The notes: generated from the sequence alone by a model not told the origin. DNA of 64,000 nt from Pseudomonas fluorescens (GCF_004683905.1 NZ_CP038438.1:4340001-4404000), one strand, 5' to 3'; positions 23,978 through 33,076 are shown, counted from the first letter of the stretch. Translations and numbers: made by a program.

Positions 23978-24631
23978 ATGAACACTGAGATTTTTATGCC
24001 CGTGGAGGCGCTTGCAGCAGCACTGCTGCCCCACGCCCTCGAACCCGGCGACGACGGTGCCCACGACCTCGCCCACCTGCAACGGGTCTGGCACAACGCG
24101 CGCACCTTGCAGGCCGAGGAAGGTGGCGACCTGGAAGTGTTGCTCGCTGCCGTGCTGCTGCACGATTGCGTGTCCGTGGAAAAAAACTCGCCGCTGCGCT
24201 CGCAGGCTTCGCGCCTCGCCGCAGAAAAAGCCGCCAACGTGCTGGCCGATCTGGACTGGCCCGAAAGCAAAATCAGTGGCGCCACCCACGCCATCGAAGC
24301 CCACAGTTTTTCCGCCAACATCACCCCGCTGACCCTCGAAGCGAAACTGGTCCAGGACGCCGACCGGCTCGACTCGCTGGGCATGCTCGGCGTTGCCCGC
24401 ACCTTCTACGTCGCCGGGCGCATGGGCAGTGCGTTGTACGACCCGCTCGACCCTGAAGCCAAGGAGCGCGACTACGACGACACCCGCTTCTGCCTCGATC
24501 ACTTTCAGACCAAGCTGCTGCACCTGGCCGATGGTTTCCAGACTGGCGCCGGTCAGCGTCTGGCGCAGATCCGCCATCAACGCCTGAAGGGTTTCATGGA
24601 GCAGTTCAAGGAAGAAATCGGCCTCGACTGA
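23978..24631 (+). CDS. HD-domain phosphohydrolase (YedJ-like)
   Basis: 217 aa. HD-superfamily metal ligands: His in DDGAHDLAHLQRVW, the His-Asp pair in LLAAVLLHDCV, and Asp in LVQDADRLDSLG. This is the YedJ/YpgQ type of nucleotide or phosphate-ester hydrolase; the substrate is unknown. ATG 23978 lies 8 bases after GAAAGG; the ATG two codons earlier is too close to the ribosome site. Confidence 0.9.
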   Translation: MNTEIFMPVEALAAALLPHALEPGDDGAHDLAHLQRVWHNARTLQAEEGGDLEVLLAAVLLHDCVSVEKNSPLRSQASRLAAEKAANVLADLDWPESKISGATHAIEAHSFSANITPLTLEAKLVQDADRLDSLGMLGVARTFYVAGRMGSALYDPLDPEAKERDYDDTRFCLDHFQTKLLHLADGFQTGAGQRLAQIRHQRLKGFMEQFKEEIGLD

Positions 24632-24728
24632 TAATCCTGTGTCTCGACCGTTCGTCGCTCATCAGGCACCAATCCGATTCAAGGGCAGACCAAACACAGG
24701 TAAGGAATTCAATCACTGGAGAAGCCCT

Positions 24729-25073
24729 ATGATCCCGTCAAGGTTGACTGCCCTCGTATTCAGTGCCCTGCTCTGCCCAGCGGTCTTCGCCGCGTCCACC
24801 ACCGCAGCGGGCACAGGCCCCACCGATCCGGTTCCATCACCGCGCGCCCCGGCCATCAACAGTGCCCCAGGCATGAACACCGATGGCTCCGGGGTTCCAT
24901 TGATCAACCAGCCACCTGCCACTGGCACCGACCCACGCACCCAAGGCAGCGACCCCGGCCGCCAGGGTGGCATGAACACCCCTGACTCCCCCGCCACACC
25001 CGATAACGCCGGCCCCGGCATCGGCTCGAAAACCACCACCGGTGGCTCGGGCTCCGAGGGCGGCAGCCAGTAG
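24729..25073 (+). CDS. Small secreted Pro/Gly/Thr-rich hypothetical protein
   Basis: 114 aa. Residues 1-21 are a signal peptide ending VFAAS. The rest is disordered, rich in Pro, Gly, Thr and Asp (GTGPTDPVPSPRAPAINSA, GGMNTPDSPATPDNAGPG). No domain is recognised. A GGAG ribosome site lies 8 bases before the ATG. First of three small genes in a row on this strand, probably stress-related, which is inference. Confidence 0.7.
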   Translation: MIPSRLTALVFSALLCPAVFAASTTAAGTGPTDPVPSPRAPAINSAPGMNTDGSGVPLINQPPATGTDPRTQGSDPGRQGGMNTPDSPATPDNAGPGIGSKTTTGGSGSEGGSQ

Positions 25074-25117
25074 TTCGCCGACGCGAGCGTCCTATTCACA
25101 TCCATGAAGAGGTAACC

Positions 25118-25375
25118 ATGAACGTCGATAAAAACCTGGAAAAAGAAGTCCTCACCCGCCTGCTGCATGCCCATCCGAGCGGACTGGGCAAAGAGGTGCT
25201 GGACAATTATCGCGGCGAGAAAGTGGTGGCCAGCGCCCTCGCCTCTCTGCAGGATCGCGGACTGATCCACCACGGTCATGTGACCTGCAACGAGGCCGGC
25301 GAACACTCGTTGAATCTGCCGATCAAGCTCAGTGCGGCTGGCGTCGAAGCGGCGCGCAAGCTGGATCTGCAGTAG
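25118..25375 (+). CDS. Small hypothetical protein with winged-helix-like pattern
   Basis: 85 aa, mostly helical: KEVLTRLLHAHPSGLGKEVL, ASALASLQDRGLIHHGHV, then LSAAGVEAARKLDLQ. The helix-helix-helix-beta order with QDRGLI and a closing 'LTxxGxxAA' segment is like a small winged-helix domain. Function unknown. Good AGAGG ribosome site. Confidence 0.65.
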   Translation: MNVDKNLEKEVLTRLLHAHPSGLGKEVLDNYRGEKVVASALASLQDRGLIHHGHVTCNEAGEHSLNLPIKLSAAGVEAARKLDLQ

Positions 25376-25438
25376 ACCTCAGGCCGCTCGCTGCCGGTGC
25401 GGCGAGCGGCCGAATCTGCACACAAGAGGAGAAATCCC

Positions 25439-25819
25439 ATGCCTCGTGGAAGCAAAGACAAATACACCGCCGAACAGAAGCGCAAGGCCGAACACATCGA
25501 AGACAGCTATGAGAAAAAAGGCTTGTCGAAGGATGCAGCCGAGGCGCGTGCCTGGGCGACGGTCAACAAACAGTCGGGCGGCGGCGAAAAGGCTGGCGGT
25601 TCCGGACGCAAGAAACCGGCGAGTGCCAAGTCCGAAGACCGCAAAGAATCATCGCGGCGAGCGGTGGCCAGTCGCGGGGGACATGCGCGCGACAGCAAGG
25701 CCTCGCGCGAGACGCAGACTCTCGACAGTCTGCGCAAAGAGGCGCGGGCGAAGAACATTGCCGGGCGTTCTTCGATGCGCAAGGATGAGTTGATTGCGGC
25801 GTTGCGCAAGGCCGGCTGA
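25439..25819 (+). CDS. Basic protein with C-terminal Rho_N-like (SAP-like) domain
   Basis: 126 aa, strongly basic. N-terminal helical segment (YTAEQKRKAEHIEDSYEKKG, DAAEARAWATVNKQ) of the kind annotated as 'plasmid stabilisation protein', a Lys/Ser/Gly-rich linker, and a C-terminal Rho-N-terminus/SAP-like helix pair LRKEARAKNIAGRSSMRKDE. It likely binds nucleic acid. The name 'plasmid stabilisation' has no support here. RBS AGAGGAG 7 bases before the ATG. Confidence 0.75.
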   Translation: MPRGSKDKYTAEQKRKAEHIEDSYEKKGLSKDAAEARAWATVNKQSGGGEKAGGSGRKKPASAKSEDRKESSRRAVASRGGHARDSKASRETQTLDSLRKEARAKNIAGRSSMRKDELIAALRKAG

Positions 25820-25849
25820 TCCATATTTTGTGCTGAGCCGTATGGCCTC

Positions 25850-25928
25850 TTCGCGAGCAAGCCCGCTCCCATATTGGAGTTGTGAAAGACGCAAATCCCC
25901 CCTGTGGGAGCGGGCTTGCTCGCGAAGG
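25850..25928. repeat. REP pair (GTGGGAGCGGGCTTGCTCGCGAA)
   Basis: Two inverted REP units around about 35 bases between the convergent Rho_N-type and PfkB genes. Confidence 0.9.
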
Positions 25929-25935
25929 CGGTTGA

Positions 25936-26865
25936 TCAATCGCCGCAGGACTCGTGGATAAACGCATCCACCTCAGCAACTCCCGGCGCAGTCGCCGGCC
26001 CCCATCGTGTCACTGCCAAAGCCGCCGCCGCATTCGCCCGCCGCGCCGCCTCATGGGCGGGCAAACCCTGCGCCAACCCGGCGACGAACACCCCGGCATG
26101 GGCATCACCCGCCCCGTTGCTGTCCACGGCTTTTACCGCAAACCCCGGCACATGCCGACGCTCGCCACGCTGCTGAATCCAGCAACCCTGTGGTCCATCG
26201 CGCACCACCATCAGCACATCCTTGGGCAGATGATCCGCCAGCCGATCCAGCGCTTGAGCAATGTCTGCAGCCTCGGTAAAGCGCAACGCCTCGACGCTGT
26301 TGCTGGTCCACACATCAATGCGCGGCAGCAGCGCCCGCATCAACGGCGAGTCCGGCGACTCCACCAACGGCCCCGGATCGAACACCACGTTGATCACCTC
26401 CGGCAGCGCCAGCGTCCAGTCCAGCAGCGCCTGCGCCTTGCCTGCGTGCAGCAGGCTGTAACCGCTTACATAAACGTAGTCGCCCGCCTCGGCCGCCACG
26501 CTGTTCAAGTCCTCTCCGGTCACCTCACCTTCAGCGCCGATGTAGGAAATGAAACTGCGCTCGGCCGACGCATCGGTCAGCGCCACGCATATCCCGGTAT
26601 CGCGTTGTGCAGGCATCTGGATGCCGATGTGAATGCCTTCATCCTTCATCGCCTGACGCGCCAAGTCACCAAAACGTCCGGAGCCATGGCGACCGAGATA
26701 AACCACCGGCAAACCATTGCGTACGGCTGCGGCCATCACGTTGAAGCCGCCGCCAGCCTCGAAAGCGGCAGACTGCGCCAGCACATCGCCGCCGACTTGC
26801 GGCAACTGATCCACGGCCATGACCAAGTCGATAATGACCTGGCCGGTGTGCAACATCTTAGGCAT
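25936..26865 (-). CDS. PfkB-family sugar/nucleoside kinase (YegV-like)
   Basis: 309 aa. PfkB signatures are AAFEAGGGFNVMAAAVRNG at the N-terminal side and VDSNGAGDAHAGVFVAGLAQ with the catalytic Asp. Start MPKMLHTGQVIIDLVM chosen; it overlaps the NCS1 permease gene by 8 bases. With the ADP-ribosylglycohydrolase, permease and GntR regulator upstream it mirrors E. coli yegV in the yegTUVW cluster. The substrate is probably ribose, a nucleoside or a related ribosyl compound; this is inference. Confidence 0.87.
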   Translation of the reverse strand: MPKMLHTGQVIIDLVMAVDQLPQVGGDVLAQSAAFEAGGGFNVMAAAVRNGLPVVYLGRHGSGRFGDLARQAMKDEGIHIGIQMPAQRDTGICVALTDASAERSFISYIGAEGEVTGEDLNSVAAEAGDYVYVSGYSLLHAGKAQALLDWTLALPEVINVVFDPGPLVESPDSPLMRALLPRIDVWTSNSVEALRFTEAADIAQALDRLADHLPKDVLMVVRDGPQGCWIQQRGERRHVPGFAVKAVDSNGAGDAHAGVFVAGLAQGLPAHEAARRANAAAALAVTRWGPATAPGVAEVDAFIHESCGD

Positions 26866-28324
26866 GAGCATTCTCGACTTGCGCGGCGCGACGATCTTTC
26901 GCCCCGCCGAGAACCAGGTAAATGCCACCGGCCACCACGAAGGTCACGATCCAGCCCAGACCGTTGTGGCCCAGCCACGAGTCGGACAAAAAGCCCTTGA
27001 ACCAGACGTTCTCGGCCGTGGTGCCGATGGTGGTGAAACTGAAGCCGAGCACGATGGCAATCGCCCACGCGCCGAACGCGCGCCACTCGATGCCGCCGCG
27101 ATACCAATAGGCGCTGCTCGGGCTGACATCGAGCAGGTCTTTGGGGCTGTAGTAGTGACGGTGAATCAGGTCGACGACGAAGATCCCCACCCACGCGGTG
27201 ATCGGCACCGCCAGCAGCGAAATGAAGGTGATAAACGGGCCGTAGAAGCTGTCGGCAATCAGCATGAAGTAGATCGAGCCGGCGAAGATCGCCACGATGT
27301 CGACCACCACCGCGTAGACGCGTTTGACCTTCAGACCGAGGGTCAGCGTGGTCAGACCGGCGGAGTACACCGACAGGTTGTTCGACAGCAGCAAGCCACC
27401 GAACGCGGTGATCAGGTACGGCACGGCCATCCAGGTCGGCAGCATGTCGCGGATGGCCACGATCGGGTCAGTCGCCGATGCCAGATCGTTGTTGCCCACC
27501 GACAGCAGGCCGCCGAGGGTGATCAGCAGCACCAGCGGAATCCCCGCACCGAACGCCGCCGAGGCGACCAGCCGTACAGCCTTGACGCTGCGGTGCTGAT
27601 AGCGCGACATGTCCGCACCGGCGTTAGCCCAGCCGATCCCGGTGCCGGCGGCCATGGTGCCGATGCCGATGATCATCGCGCTCAGCGGCGCTGGCGTGGC
27701 GTTGAACACCGCGCTCCAGTCGATGGTCGCGCAGAGGAAGCCGCCGACCAGAATGTTCAGCGCGCCGAACACGTAGGTCGCCCACTTCTGGATCACCAGC
27801 AAGGTGGCGTGACCGAGGCCGGAAACCGACAGAGTCAGCAGGACGAAAATCGCGATGAAGATCAGCGTCAGCACTGGCGCACTTTTCGCTTCAACCGGCG
27901 AGCCGAACAGGATCGAACACAACGACAGCAACACGAACGCGGCGGTGGTGGTGTTGACGGTTTCCCAGCCCAGCCGCGACATCAGCGAGACCAGCGTCGG
28001 GCCGATATTGCCACGCACGCCGAAGATCGCCCGCGACAAGGTCAAACTCGGCGCGCGGCCACGGCGGCCGGCAATCGAGATGATCCCGACCACGGCGAAT
28101 GAACCGGCGGCGCCGACGATGGCAACGATGATCGCCTGCCAGATCGCCAGCCCGCGAAACGCCACCAGCGTGGCGCCCAATGGCAGGCCGAGAATGGAAA
28201 TGTTGGCGGCGAACCAGACCCAGAACAGTTGCAGCGGATGGCCGTTGCACTCAGCTTCCGGCACCGGCTCAATGCCGCGGGTTTCCAGTTGCCCGGCGCT
28301 TGGCCCGGCGTTTGTTGAACTCAT
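26858..28324 (-). CDS. NCS1-family purine/pyrimidine-type permease
   Basis: 488 aa with about 12 hydrophobic segments. The NCS1 hallmark regions are WVWFAANISILGLPLGATLV, SRAIFGVRGNIGPTLVSLM and GIGWANAGADMSRY. NCS1 carriers import nucleobases, hydantoins or related ring compounds with H+ or Na+. Sits between the ADP-ribosylglycohydrolase and kinase genes, where E. coli has the unrelated MFS nucleoside carrier YegT, so substrate overlap is plausible. Confidence 0.9.
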   Translation of the reverse strand: MSSTNAGPSAGQLETRGIEPVPEAECNGHPLQLFWVWFAANISILGLPLGATLVAFRGLAIWQAIIVAIVGAAGSFAVVGIISIAGRRGRAPSLTLSRAIFGVRGNIGPTLVSLMSRLGWETVNTTTAAFVLLSLCSILFGSPVEAKSAPVLTLIFIAIFVLLTLSVSGLGHATLLVIQKWATYVFGALNILVGGFLCATIDWSAVFNATPAPLSAMIIGIGTMAAGTGIGWANAGADMSRYQHRSVKAVRLVASAAFGAGIPLVLLITLGGLLSVGNNDLASATDPIVAIRDMLPTWMAVPYLITAFGGLLLSNNLSVYSAGLTTLTLGLKVKRVYAVVVDIVAIFAGSIYFMLIADSFYGPFITFISLLAVPITAWVGIFVVDLIHRHYYSPKDLLDVSPSSAYWYRGGIEWRAFGAWAIAIVLGFSFTTIGTTAENVWFKGFLSDSWLGHNGLGWIVTFVVAGGIYLVLGGAKDRRAAQVENAHA

Positions 28325-28450
28325 GAACAGTGCTCCTGTTTGCCTTTATTGTGGTTGTGGCAATGACTCAAAACGACAAGACATCCCGGCCATCCTCGGC
28401 CTGTCTGTGCGATCCATTGCGGGGTAAAAATCCGTAATCCGCAGCGCGCC

Positions 28451-28529
28451 ATTCGCGAGCAAGCCCGCTCCCACAGGAGATTTGTGAACGGCTCAAATCC
28501 CCTGTGGGAGCGGGCTTGCTCGCGAAGGC
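28451..28529. repeat. REP pair (GTGGGAGCGGGCTTGCTCGCGAA)
   Basis: Two inverted REP units inside the 215-base gap between the ADP-ribosylglycohydrolase and NCS1 genes of one operon. Confidence 0.9.
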
Positions 28530-28539
28530 GTCAGCTCAG

Positions 28540-29538
28540 TCAACGCAGGGTCAACAGCCCCTGCACCAACGGTTCAAGCTCCAGATGATTGACCGCTTTG
28601 ACCGTGGCAATCATCGGCGCCGGCCAACTCTCAAGACCCAGGCAGGCCCCGAGCATGGCGCCGAGAATCGCCGCGATGGTGTCAGTGTCACCGCCAAGGC
28701 TGGCGGCCATGCACAACGCATCGAATGCGCTCATCTCGCCAACGGCCACTTGCTGCGCCAGGGCGAACGACACCACCACCGATTCCTGCGAGGCCACCGA
28801 AGTGCCGATCACGTCGTACAGCAGATCCGCCAGTAGCGCCTTGTCACTGTCGACGCTGATGGTTCGCGCCCAACTGATGCGCGAAGCGATGCGCCCGCCG
28901 GCCACCCAGTGCCCATGTGCCTCGGCCTGTTGCGCAATCTGCTGGCCAAGGTTCAATGCCTCGCCCAGATCCATGCCGTTGATCCCGGCCGAGACCACCG
29001 CCGCCACCGCCGCCGCACTGGAAATCCCCAGCGTGGTGTTGTGGGTGACCTGACAGGCCTGCACCACGGCCGTAATGAAACGCTCGGGATCGGCGACGTC
29101 TGCCGCAATGCCCACCGGAGTGATGCGCATCGCCGCGCCATTGGTAGTGCCGTAACGCCCGGCCTCCTCCGGCGAATGCCCGGCGAGGATCATTTCAATG
29201 GCGCGTTTGGTCGATGGCCCGAGCAGGTCCTGCGAACCCTTGGCCTGCATCTCGGCTTCCCACTCGATCAGCCGCTGGGCGAGGACTGCCGGTTCGATCC
29301 GGCCCTTGCCTTCAATCAGCAACTCGCCGACCAGAATCGCCTGTTCGGTGTCATCGGTGATCGAACCCTTGGGCATGTTGGCCGCGATCGGTTGCAGGGG
29401 ACCGGCGTCCTGCAGATCAGTGATTTTGCCAAAGCGGGTCTTGATCGTTTCGCGGTTCAACGATTGCGTCGGCATGCCCAGCGCATCACCCAGGGCCAGG
29501 CCATAAAACGCACCGAGGGCACGGTTGAGCGCGGTCAT
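28540..29538 (-). CDS. ADP-ribosylglycohydrolase family protein (YegU-like)
   Basis: 332 aa. The DraG/ARH fold motifs are GLALGDALGMPTQ, GSITDDTEQAILV (metal-binding Thr-Asp-Asp), and ASLGGDTDTIAAILGAMLGA (second metal-binding Asp pair). The enzyme removes ADP-ribose or a related ribosyl group from a protein or small molecule. Its ATG overlaps the GntR gene stop by 4 bases. The partners (permease and kinase) point to small-molecule salvage rather than protein modification; that is inference. Confidence 0.92.
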   Translation of the reverse strand: MTALNRALGAFYGLALGDALGMPTQSLNRETIKTRFGKITDLQDAGPLQPIAANMPKGSITDDTEQAILVGELLIEGKGRIEPAVLAQRLIEWEAEMQAKGSQDLLGPSTKRAIEMILAGHSPEEAGRYGTTNGAAMRITPVGIAADVADPERFITAVVQACQVTHNTTLGISSAAAVAAVVSAGINGMDLGEALNLGQQIAQQAEAHGHWVAGGRIASRISWARTISVDSDKALLADLLYDVIGTSVASQESVVVSFALAQQVAVGEMSAFDALCMAASLGGDTDTIAAILGAMLGACLGLESWPAPMIATVKAVNHLELEPLVQGLLTLR

Positions 29539-30248
29539 TTCGATTCTCCAAATTGCAGGTGCAGGCGGAAATGCACCGGGTCGAGCAGGCTTTCGACCTG
29601 CTCCATGAAACGGTTCTGCCGGTCGTAGGTGGTACGCAGGGCCTTGAGGAACACGGTGCCGACCGGGCGCCCGAGCAGTTCGGCGTCTTCGGCATTGAGT
29701 GGTTCGGCGCCGATCCACTGATCACCGCGCTCGCCGATGTAGCCGTAAGCGGCCAGGGTGATGGTCAGCGAGTTGTCGATCAGACCGACGCGCGGCAGGC
29801 TTTCCAGGCCGCCGGTGGCCGGCATCAAAGAACGTTCAAGGGACACCAGCGTGCCGTCGTTGGAACGACGACGGCGATCGAGGGTGATGAATTGGTCGGT
29901 GCCGAAGCGCGAAAGCAGATCAGGCCGCGTCACCGCTTCCAGGCGCAGCACTTCGGTGTTGATCAGCGCCCCGCTGTCGGCCAACGCCTGCGCCCAGCCG
30001 CTGCGCTGATCGAGCACTACACCGTCGAAGGTGACGATCGAGCCGACTCCGCTCTGCGTAGCGATGTAATTGCGCCGCTTCAGTTCGGCCAGCGCTTCGC
30101 GCAACGTGCCACGGCTGACATTGAATTCCTGAGCCAACTGATGCTCGCCGGGCAACAGAAAGCCGTCCTCCATGAGGCCGCTTTCAATGCGCCGGACGAG
30201 TTCGTCGACCACCCGTTGTTTCTTATCAAATCGTACCTGTCTAATCAT
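29535..30248 (-). CDS. GntR-family regulator, HutC/UTRA type (YegW-like)
   Basis: 237 aa. N-terminal wHTH (RRIESGLMEDGFLLPGEHQLA, FNVSRGTLREALAELKRRNYI) and a UTRA ligand domain ending VFLKALRTTYDRQNRFMEQVES. Start ATG 30248 is preferred over the TTG two codons earlier. It is the first gene of the yegU/permease/yegV-like operon and so its likely regulator, as YegW is for yegTUV. Confidence 0.88.
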   Translation of the reverse strand: MIRQVRFDKKQRVVDELVRRIESGLMEDGFLLPGEHQLAQEFNVSRGTLREALAELKRRNYIATQSGVGSIVTFDGVVLDQRSGWAQALADSGALINTEVLRLEAVTRPDLLSRFGTDQFITLDRRRRSNDGTLVSLERSLMPATGGLESLPRVGLIDNSLTITLAAYGYIGERGDQWIGAEPLNAEDAELLGRPVGTVFLKALRTTYDRQNRFMEQVESLLDPVHFRLHLQFGESK

Positions 30249-30319
30249 GTACAAAGTGATACCCGAAACGGGTGCGGGCGGGCAAGGGAAATTTAGGGAA
30301 GGTGACAGAAGGCGGGAGA

Positions 30320-30517
30320 ATCAAAAGCCCCTCACCCTAGCCCTCTCCCGGAGGGAGAGGGGACTGACCGAGCAGTTTCACGCTCTGCATCGACCTGAAA
30401 AATCCAGTCGATTATGGATTCAGCAAAGCACTTTCAGGTCGATGTATCTCTGAAAGATCCCCCAATCAGTCCCCTCTCCCTCTGGGAGAGGGCCAGGGTG
30501 AGGGGGAGCTTTTGATC
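30320..30517. repeat. Long composite inverted repeat (CCCTCACCCTAGCCCTCTCCC type)
   Basis: Outer arms are copies of the CCCTCACCC...CTCTCCC unit (30320-30367 and 30467-30517), each itself a hairpin. Inside lies a second perfect inverted pair CATCGACCTGAAA / TTTCAGGTCGATG (30388-30400 and 30432-30444). The outer unit is a known interspersed repeat in pseudomonads and other proteobacteria. It separates the araH stop from the GntR gene. Confidence 0.85.
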
Positions 30518-31489
30518 TCAGCGTTGTTTCAGGCGGTCGATGACCACGGCCAGCAACAGAATCGAACCACGAATCACATACTGATAAAACGTATCGATGT
30601 TCTTCAGGTTCATCGCGTTCTCGATGATCGCCAGAATCAGCACCCCGGCAATCACGTGGCGGATCATGCCGATCCCGCCGCTCAGCGACACGCCGCCGAG
30701 CACGCATGCCGAAATCACCGTCAGCTCGAAACCCTGGCCAATCATCGGCTGCCCGGAGGTCATGCGCGAAGCGAGAATCACCCCGGCCAGCGCACCAATC
30801 ACGCCGTGCACGGCGAAAATGATGATCTTGGTCCGGTCAACGTTGACCCCGGCGAGCAATGCCGCCTCCTGGTTGCCACCGATGGCCATGGTGTTGCGCC
30901 CGTAGGTGGTGTAGTTCAGCAGCCAGCCGAAGAACAGGAAGCAGACGATGGTGATCAGAATCGGCACCGGCACGCCGAACAACTGGCCGTTGCCGAAGAC
31001 GAAGAACGATTCCTGCGACACGCCCACCGCTTTGCCGTTGGCAAAAATGTAGGCCAGGCCGCGAACGATCTGCATGGTCGCCAGCGTGGTGATCAACGCG
31101 TTGACCCGCAACTTGGCGATCACGATGCCGTTGATCAGCCCGACAATCAGGCCCATCACCAGCGCTGCGCTGACGCCGAGGAACACGCTGTTGGTGTCGC
31201 GCATCACCACCGCCGCAACGACCCCCGCGCAGGCGATCACCGAGCCCACCGACAAGTCGAAGTGACCTGACGCCAGGCAATACAGCATGGTGCACGCGGC
31301 AATGCCGGTGGTGGAAATCGCCAGACCCAGCCCGCGCATGTTCAGCGGCGAGAGGAAGTTATCGATCAGCAGCGTGCAGGCGACGAAGATACCGATCGCC
31401 GCCAGCAGCATGACCCAGTCGTCGAGGAAGCGCCGCAGGTCCAGCGGTTTGCGGGGAGTCGGCAGCGCCTTGTTTTGGATGGTCATCAT
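30518..31489 (-). CDS. araH: Sugar ABC transporter permease (AraH type)
   Basis: 323 aa with about ten hydrophobic segments and the family signature GHFDLSVGSVIACAGVVAA; the C-terminal SGGIGMIRHVIAGVLILAIIEN is also typical. Inner-membrane permease of the CUT2 class. Start ATG 31489 follows AGAGG by 5 bases; a GTG two codons earlier overlaps the ribosome site. Last gene of the transporter operon, 9 bases after araG. Confidence 0.93.
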   Translation of the reverse strand: MMTIQNKALPTPRKPLDLRRFLDDWVMLLAAIGIFVACTLLIDNFLSPLNMRGLGLAISTTGIAACTMLYCLASGHFDLSVGSVIACAGVVAAVVMRDTNSVFLGVSAALVMGLIVGLINGIVIAKLRVNALITTLATMQIVRGLAYIFANGKAVGVSQESFFVFGNGQLFGVPVPILITIVCFLFFGWLLNYTTYGRNTMAIGGNQEAALLAGVNVDRTKIIIFAVHGVIGALAGVILASRMTSGQPMIGQGFELTVISACVLGGVSLSGGIGMIRHVIAGVLILAIIENAMNLKNIDTFYQYVIRGSILLLAVVIDRLKQR

Positions 31490-31498
31490 AGTCACCTC

Positions 31499-33043
31499 TC
31501 AGTTCGCCACGCCGTCAGCGCGATGGCGCGGCAAAGCCAGTTGCAGCAGGTTGGATTCATTGGCCTGGTCGCGGCTGACTTCGCCGCGCAGCGCGCCTTC
31601 GCAGAGCACCAGAATGCGGTCGGAAATGCCCATCACCTCCATGAGGTCGCTGGACACCACGATCACCGAAATACCGTCGGCGGCCAGGTTATGGATGATC
31701 TGGTAGATCTCGGCCTTGGCGCCGATGTCGATGCCGCGAGTCGGCTCGTCGAGCAGCAGCACCTTCATCGGCATCGACAGCCAGCGGCCGAGAATCGCCT
31801 TCTGCTGATTGCCGCCGGACAGGAATTTGATCTGCTGACCGGCGTGCGGGGTTTTGACTTTCAGCGCCTTGATCTGCTTGTCGGCGTTGCCCTTCTCCCA
31901 CAGCCCGCGCAGCAGGCAGCCGAGGCTGGCATTGGCACCGCGCGCGCTGATGTTGATGTTCTCGGCAACGCTGGCCAGCGGGATGATCCCCTCTTTTTTC
32001 CGGTCCTCGGGGCACAGCAGGATCCCGGCGGCAATCGCGTCGCGCGGCGAGCGCAACTTCAATTCATGCCCGCGCAGTTCGAGGCGTCCGGCGGTGTTGC
32101 GTTCAAGCCCGCTGAGCAAGCGGAACAGCTCGGTGCGCCCGGCCCCGACCAGGCCGAACAGCCCGAGAATCTCGCCCTTGTGCGCCTCGAAACTCACCGG
32201 CTCACGCAGCCCCGGGCCGAGCAAACCGTCGACCTTCAACGCCACCGCGCCGCGTGGACGGCTGCGGTAATCGTAGATGTCCTGAATGTCGCGGCCGACC
32301 ATGCAGGTCACCAGTTGATCGTGGGTCAACTGGCTCATGTCATCGAAGGTGCGCACGTAACGGCCGTCCTTGAACACCGTCACCGCATCGCAAATGCGGA
32401 ACACTTCTTCCATGCGATGCGAGACGTAGAGCACCACTTTGCCCTCATCGCGCAGGCGGCTGATGATCGCCATCAAACGGTCGATTTCGCGCGCCGAGAG
32501 GCTGCTGGTCGGCTCATCGAAGGCGATCACATGCGCGCCACGGGACAGCGCCTTGGCGATTTCCACCAATTGCCGCTGACCGAGCGACAGGCGCCCGACC
32601 TTGGTCTGCGGATCGATTTCATCGGCCAGGCCCTTGAGGCAGGCCAAGGCATTCTGGCGCAGCAGGCCGCGATTGATCAGGCCGAAACTGGCCGGCAGAT
32701 GACCGAGAAACAGGTTCTCGGCCACGCTCATTTCCGGCACCAGATGCAGCTCCTGGTGAATCACCGCGACGCCGCTGCCGATGCTGTCGGCCGTCGACTT
32801 GAACGCCATGGTCTGCTCGCCGATCTGCAACTCGCCGCTGCTCGGAATGTAGGCGCCACCGAGGATTTTCAGCAGGGTCGATTTGCCAGCGCCGTTCTCG
32901 CCCATCAAGGCGTGCACCTGCCCTGGATGGGCGACGAAGCTGATGGCGTCCAGCGCCTTGACCCCGGGGAAGGTCTTGCCGATCCCGTTGAAGCGCAGGC
33001 TGCCGCCGGCGCTGCTTGCATGTGTCTGTACTTGCGCGTGCAT
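31499..33043 (-). CDS. araG: Sugar ABC transporter ATP-binding protein (AraG type)
   Basis: 514 aa with two fused ATPase domains. The first has Walker A MGENGAGKSTLLKILGG, signature LSLGQRQLVEIAKAL and Walker B VIAFDEPTSSLS; the second has FGLVGAGRTELFRLLSG and KFLSGGNQQKAILGRWL. CUT2 ATPases carry this tandem. Start ATG 33043 lies 8 bases after GAGG; the upstream GTG sits in the ribosome site. Between araF and araH. Confidence 0.95.
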   Translation of the reverse strand: MHAQVQTHASSAGGSLRFNGIGKTFPGVKALDAISFVAHPGQVHALMGENGAGKSTLLKILGGAYIPSSGELQIGEQTMAFKSTADSIGSGVAVIHQELHLVPEMSVAENLFLGHLPASFGLINRGLLRQNALACLKGLADEIDPQTKVGRLSLGQRQLVEIAKALSRGAHVIAFDEPTSSLSAREIDRLMAIISRLRDEGKVVLYVSHRMEEVFRICDAVTVFKDGRYVRTFDDMSQLTHDQLVTCMVGRDIQDIYDYRSRPRGAVALKVDGLLGPGLREPVSFEAHKGEILGLFGLVGAGRTELFRLLSGLERNTAGRLELRGHELKLRSPRDAIAAGILLCPEDRKKEGIIPLASVAENINISARGANASLGCLLRGLWEKGNADKQIKALKVKTPHAGQQIKFLSGGNQQKAILGRWLSMPMKVLLLDEPTRGIDIGAKAEIYQIIHNLAADGISVIVVSSDLMEVMGISDRILVLCEGALRGEVSRDQANESNLLQLALPRHRADGVAN

Positions 33044-33076
33044 CTGAGTCACCTCTTCACACCGATCGAGCAGCCA

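Noticed and set aside
25439..25819. The basic protein as a plasmid-stabilisation toxin.
   Set aside because: No RelE/ParE fold and no partner antitoxin; only a linker-rich protein with a Rho_N-like end.
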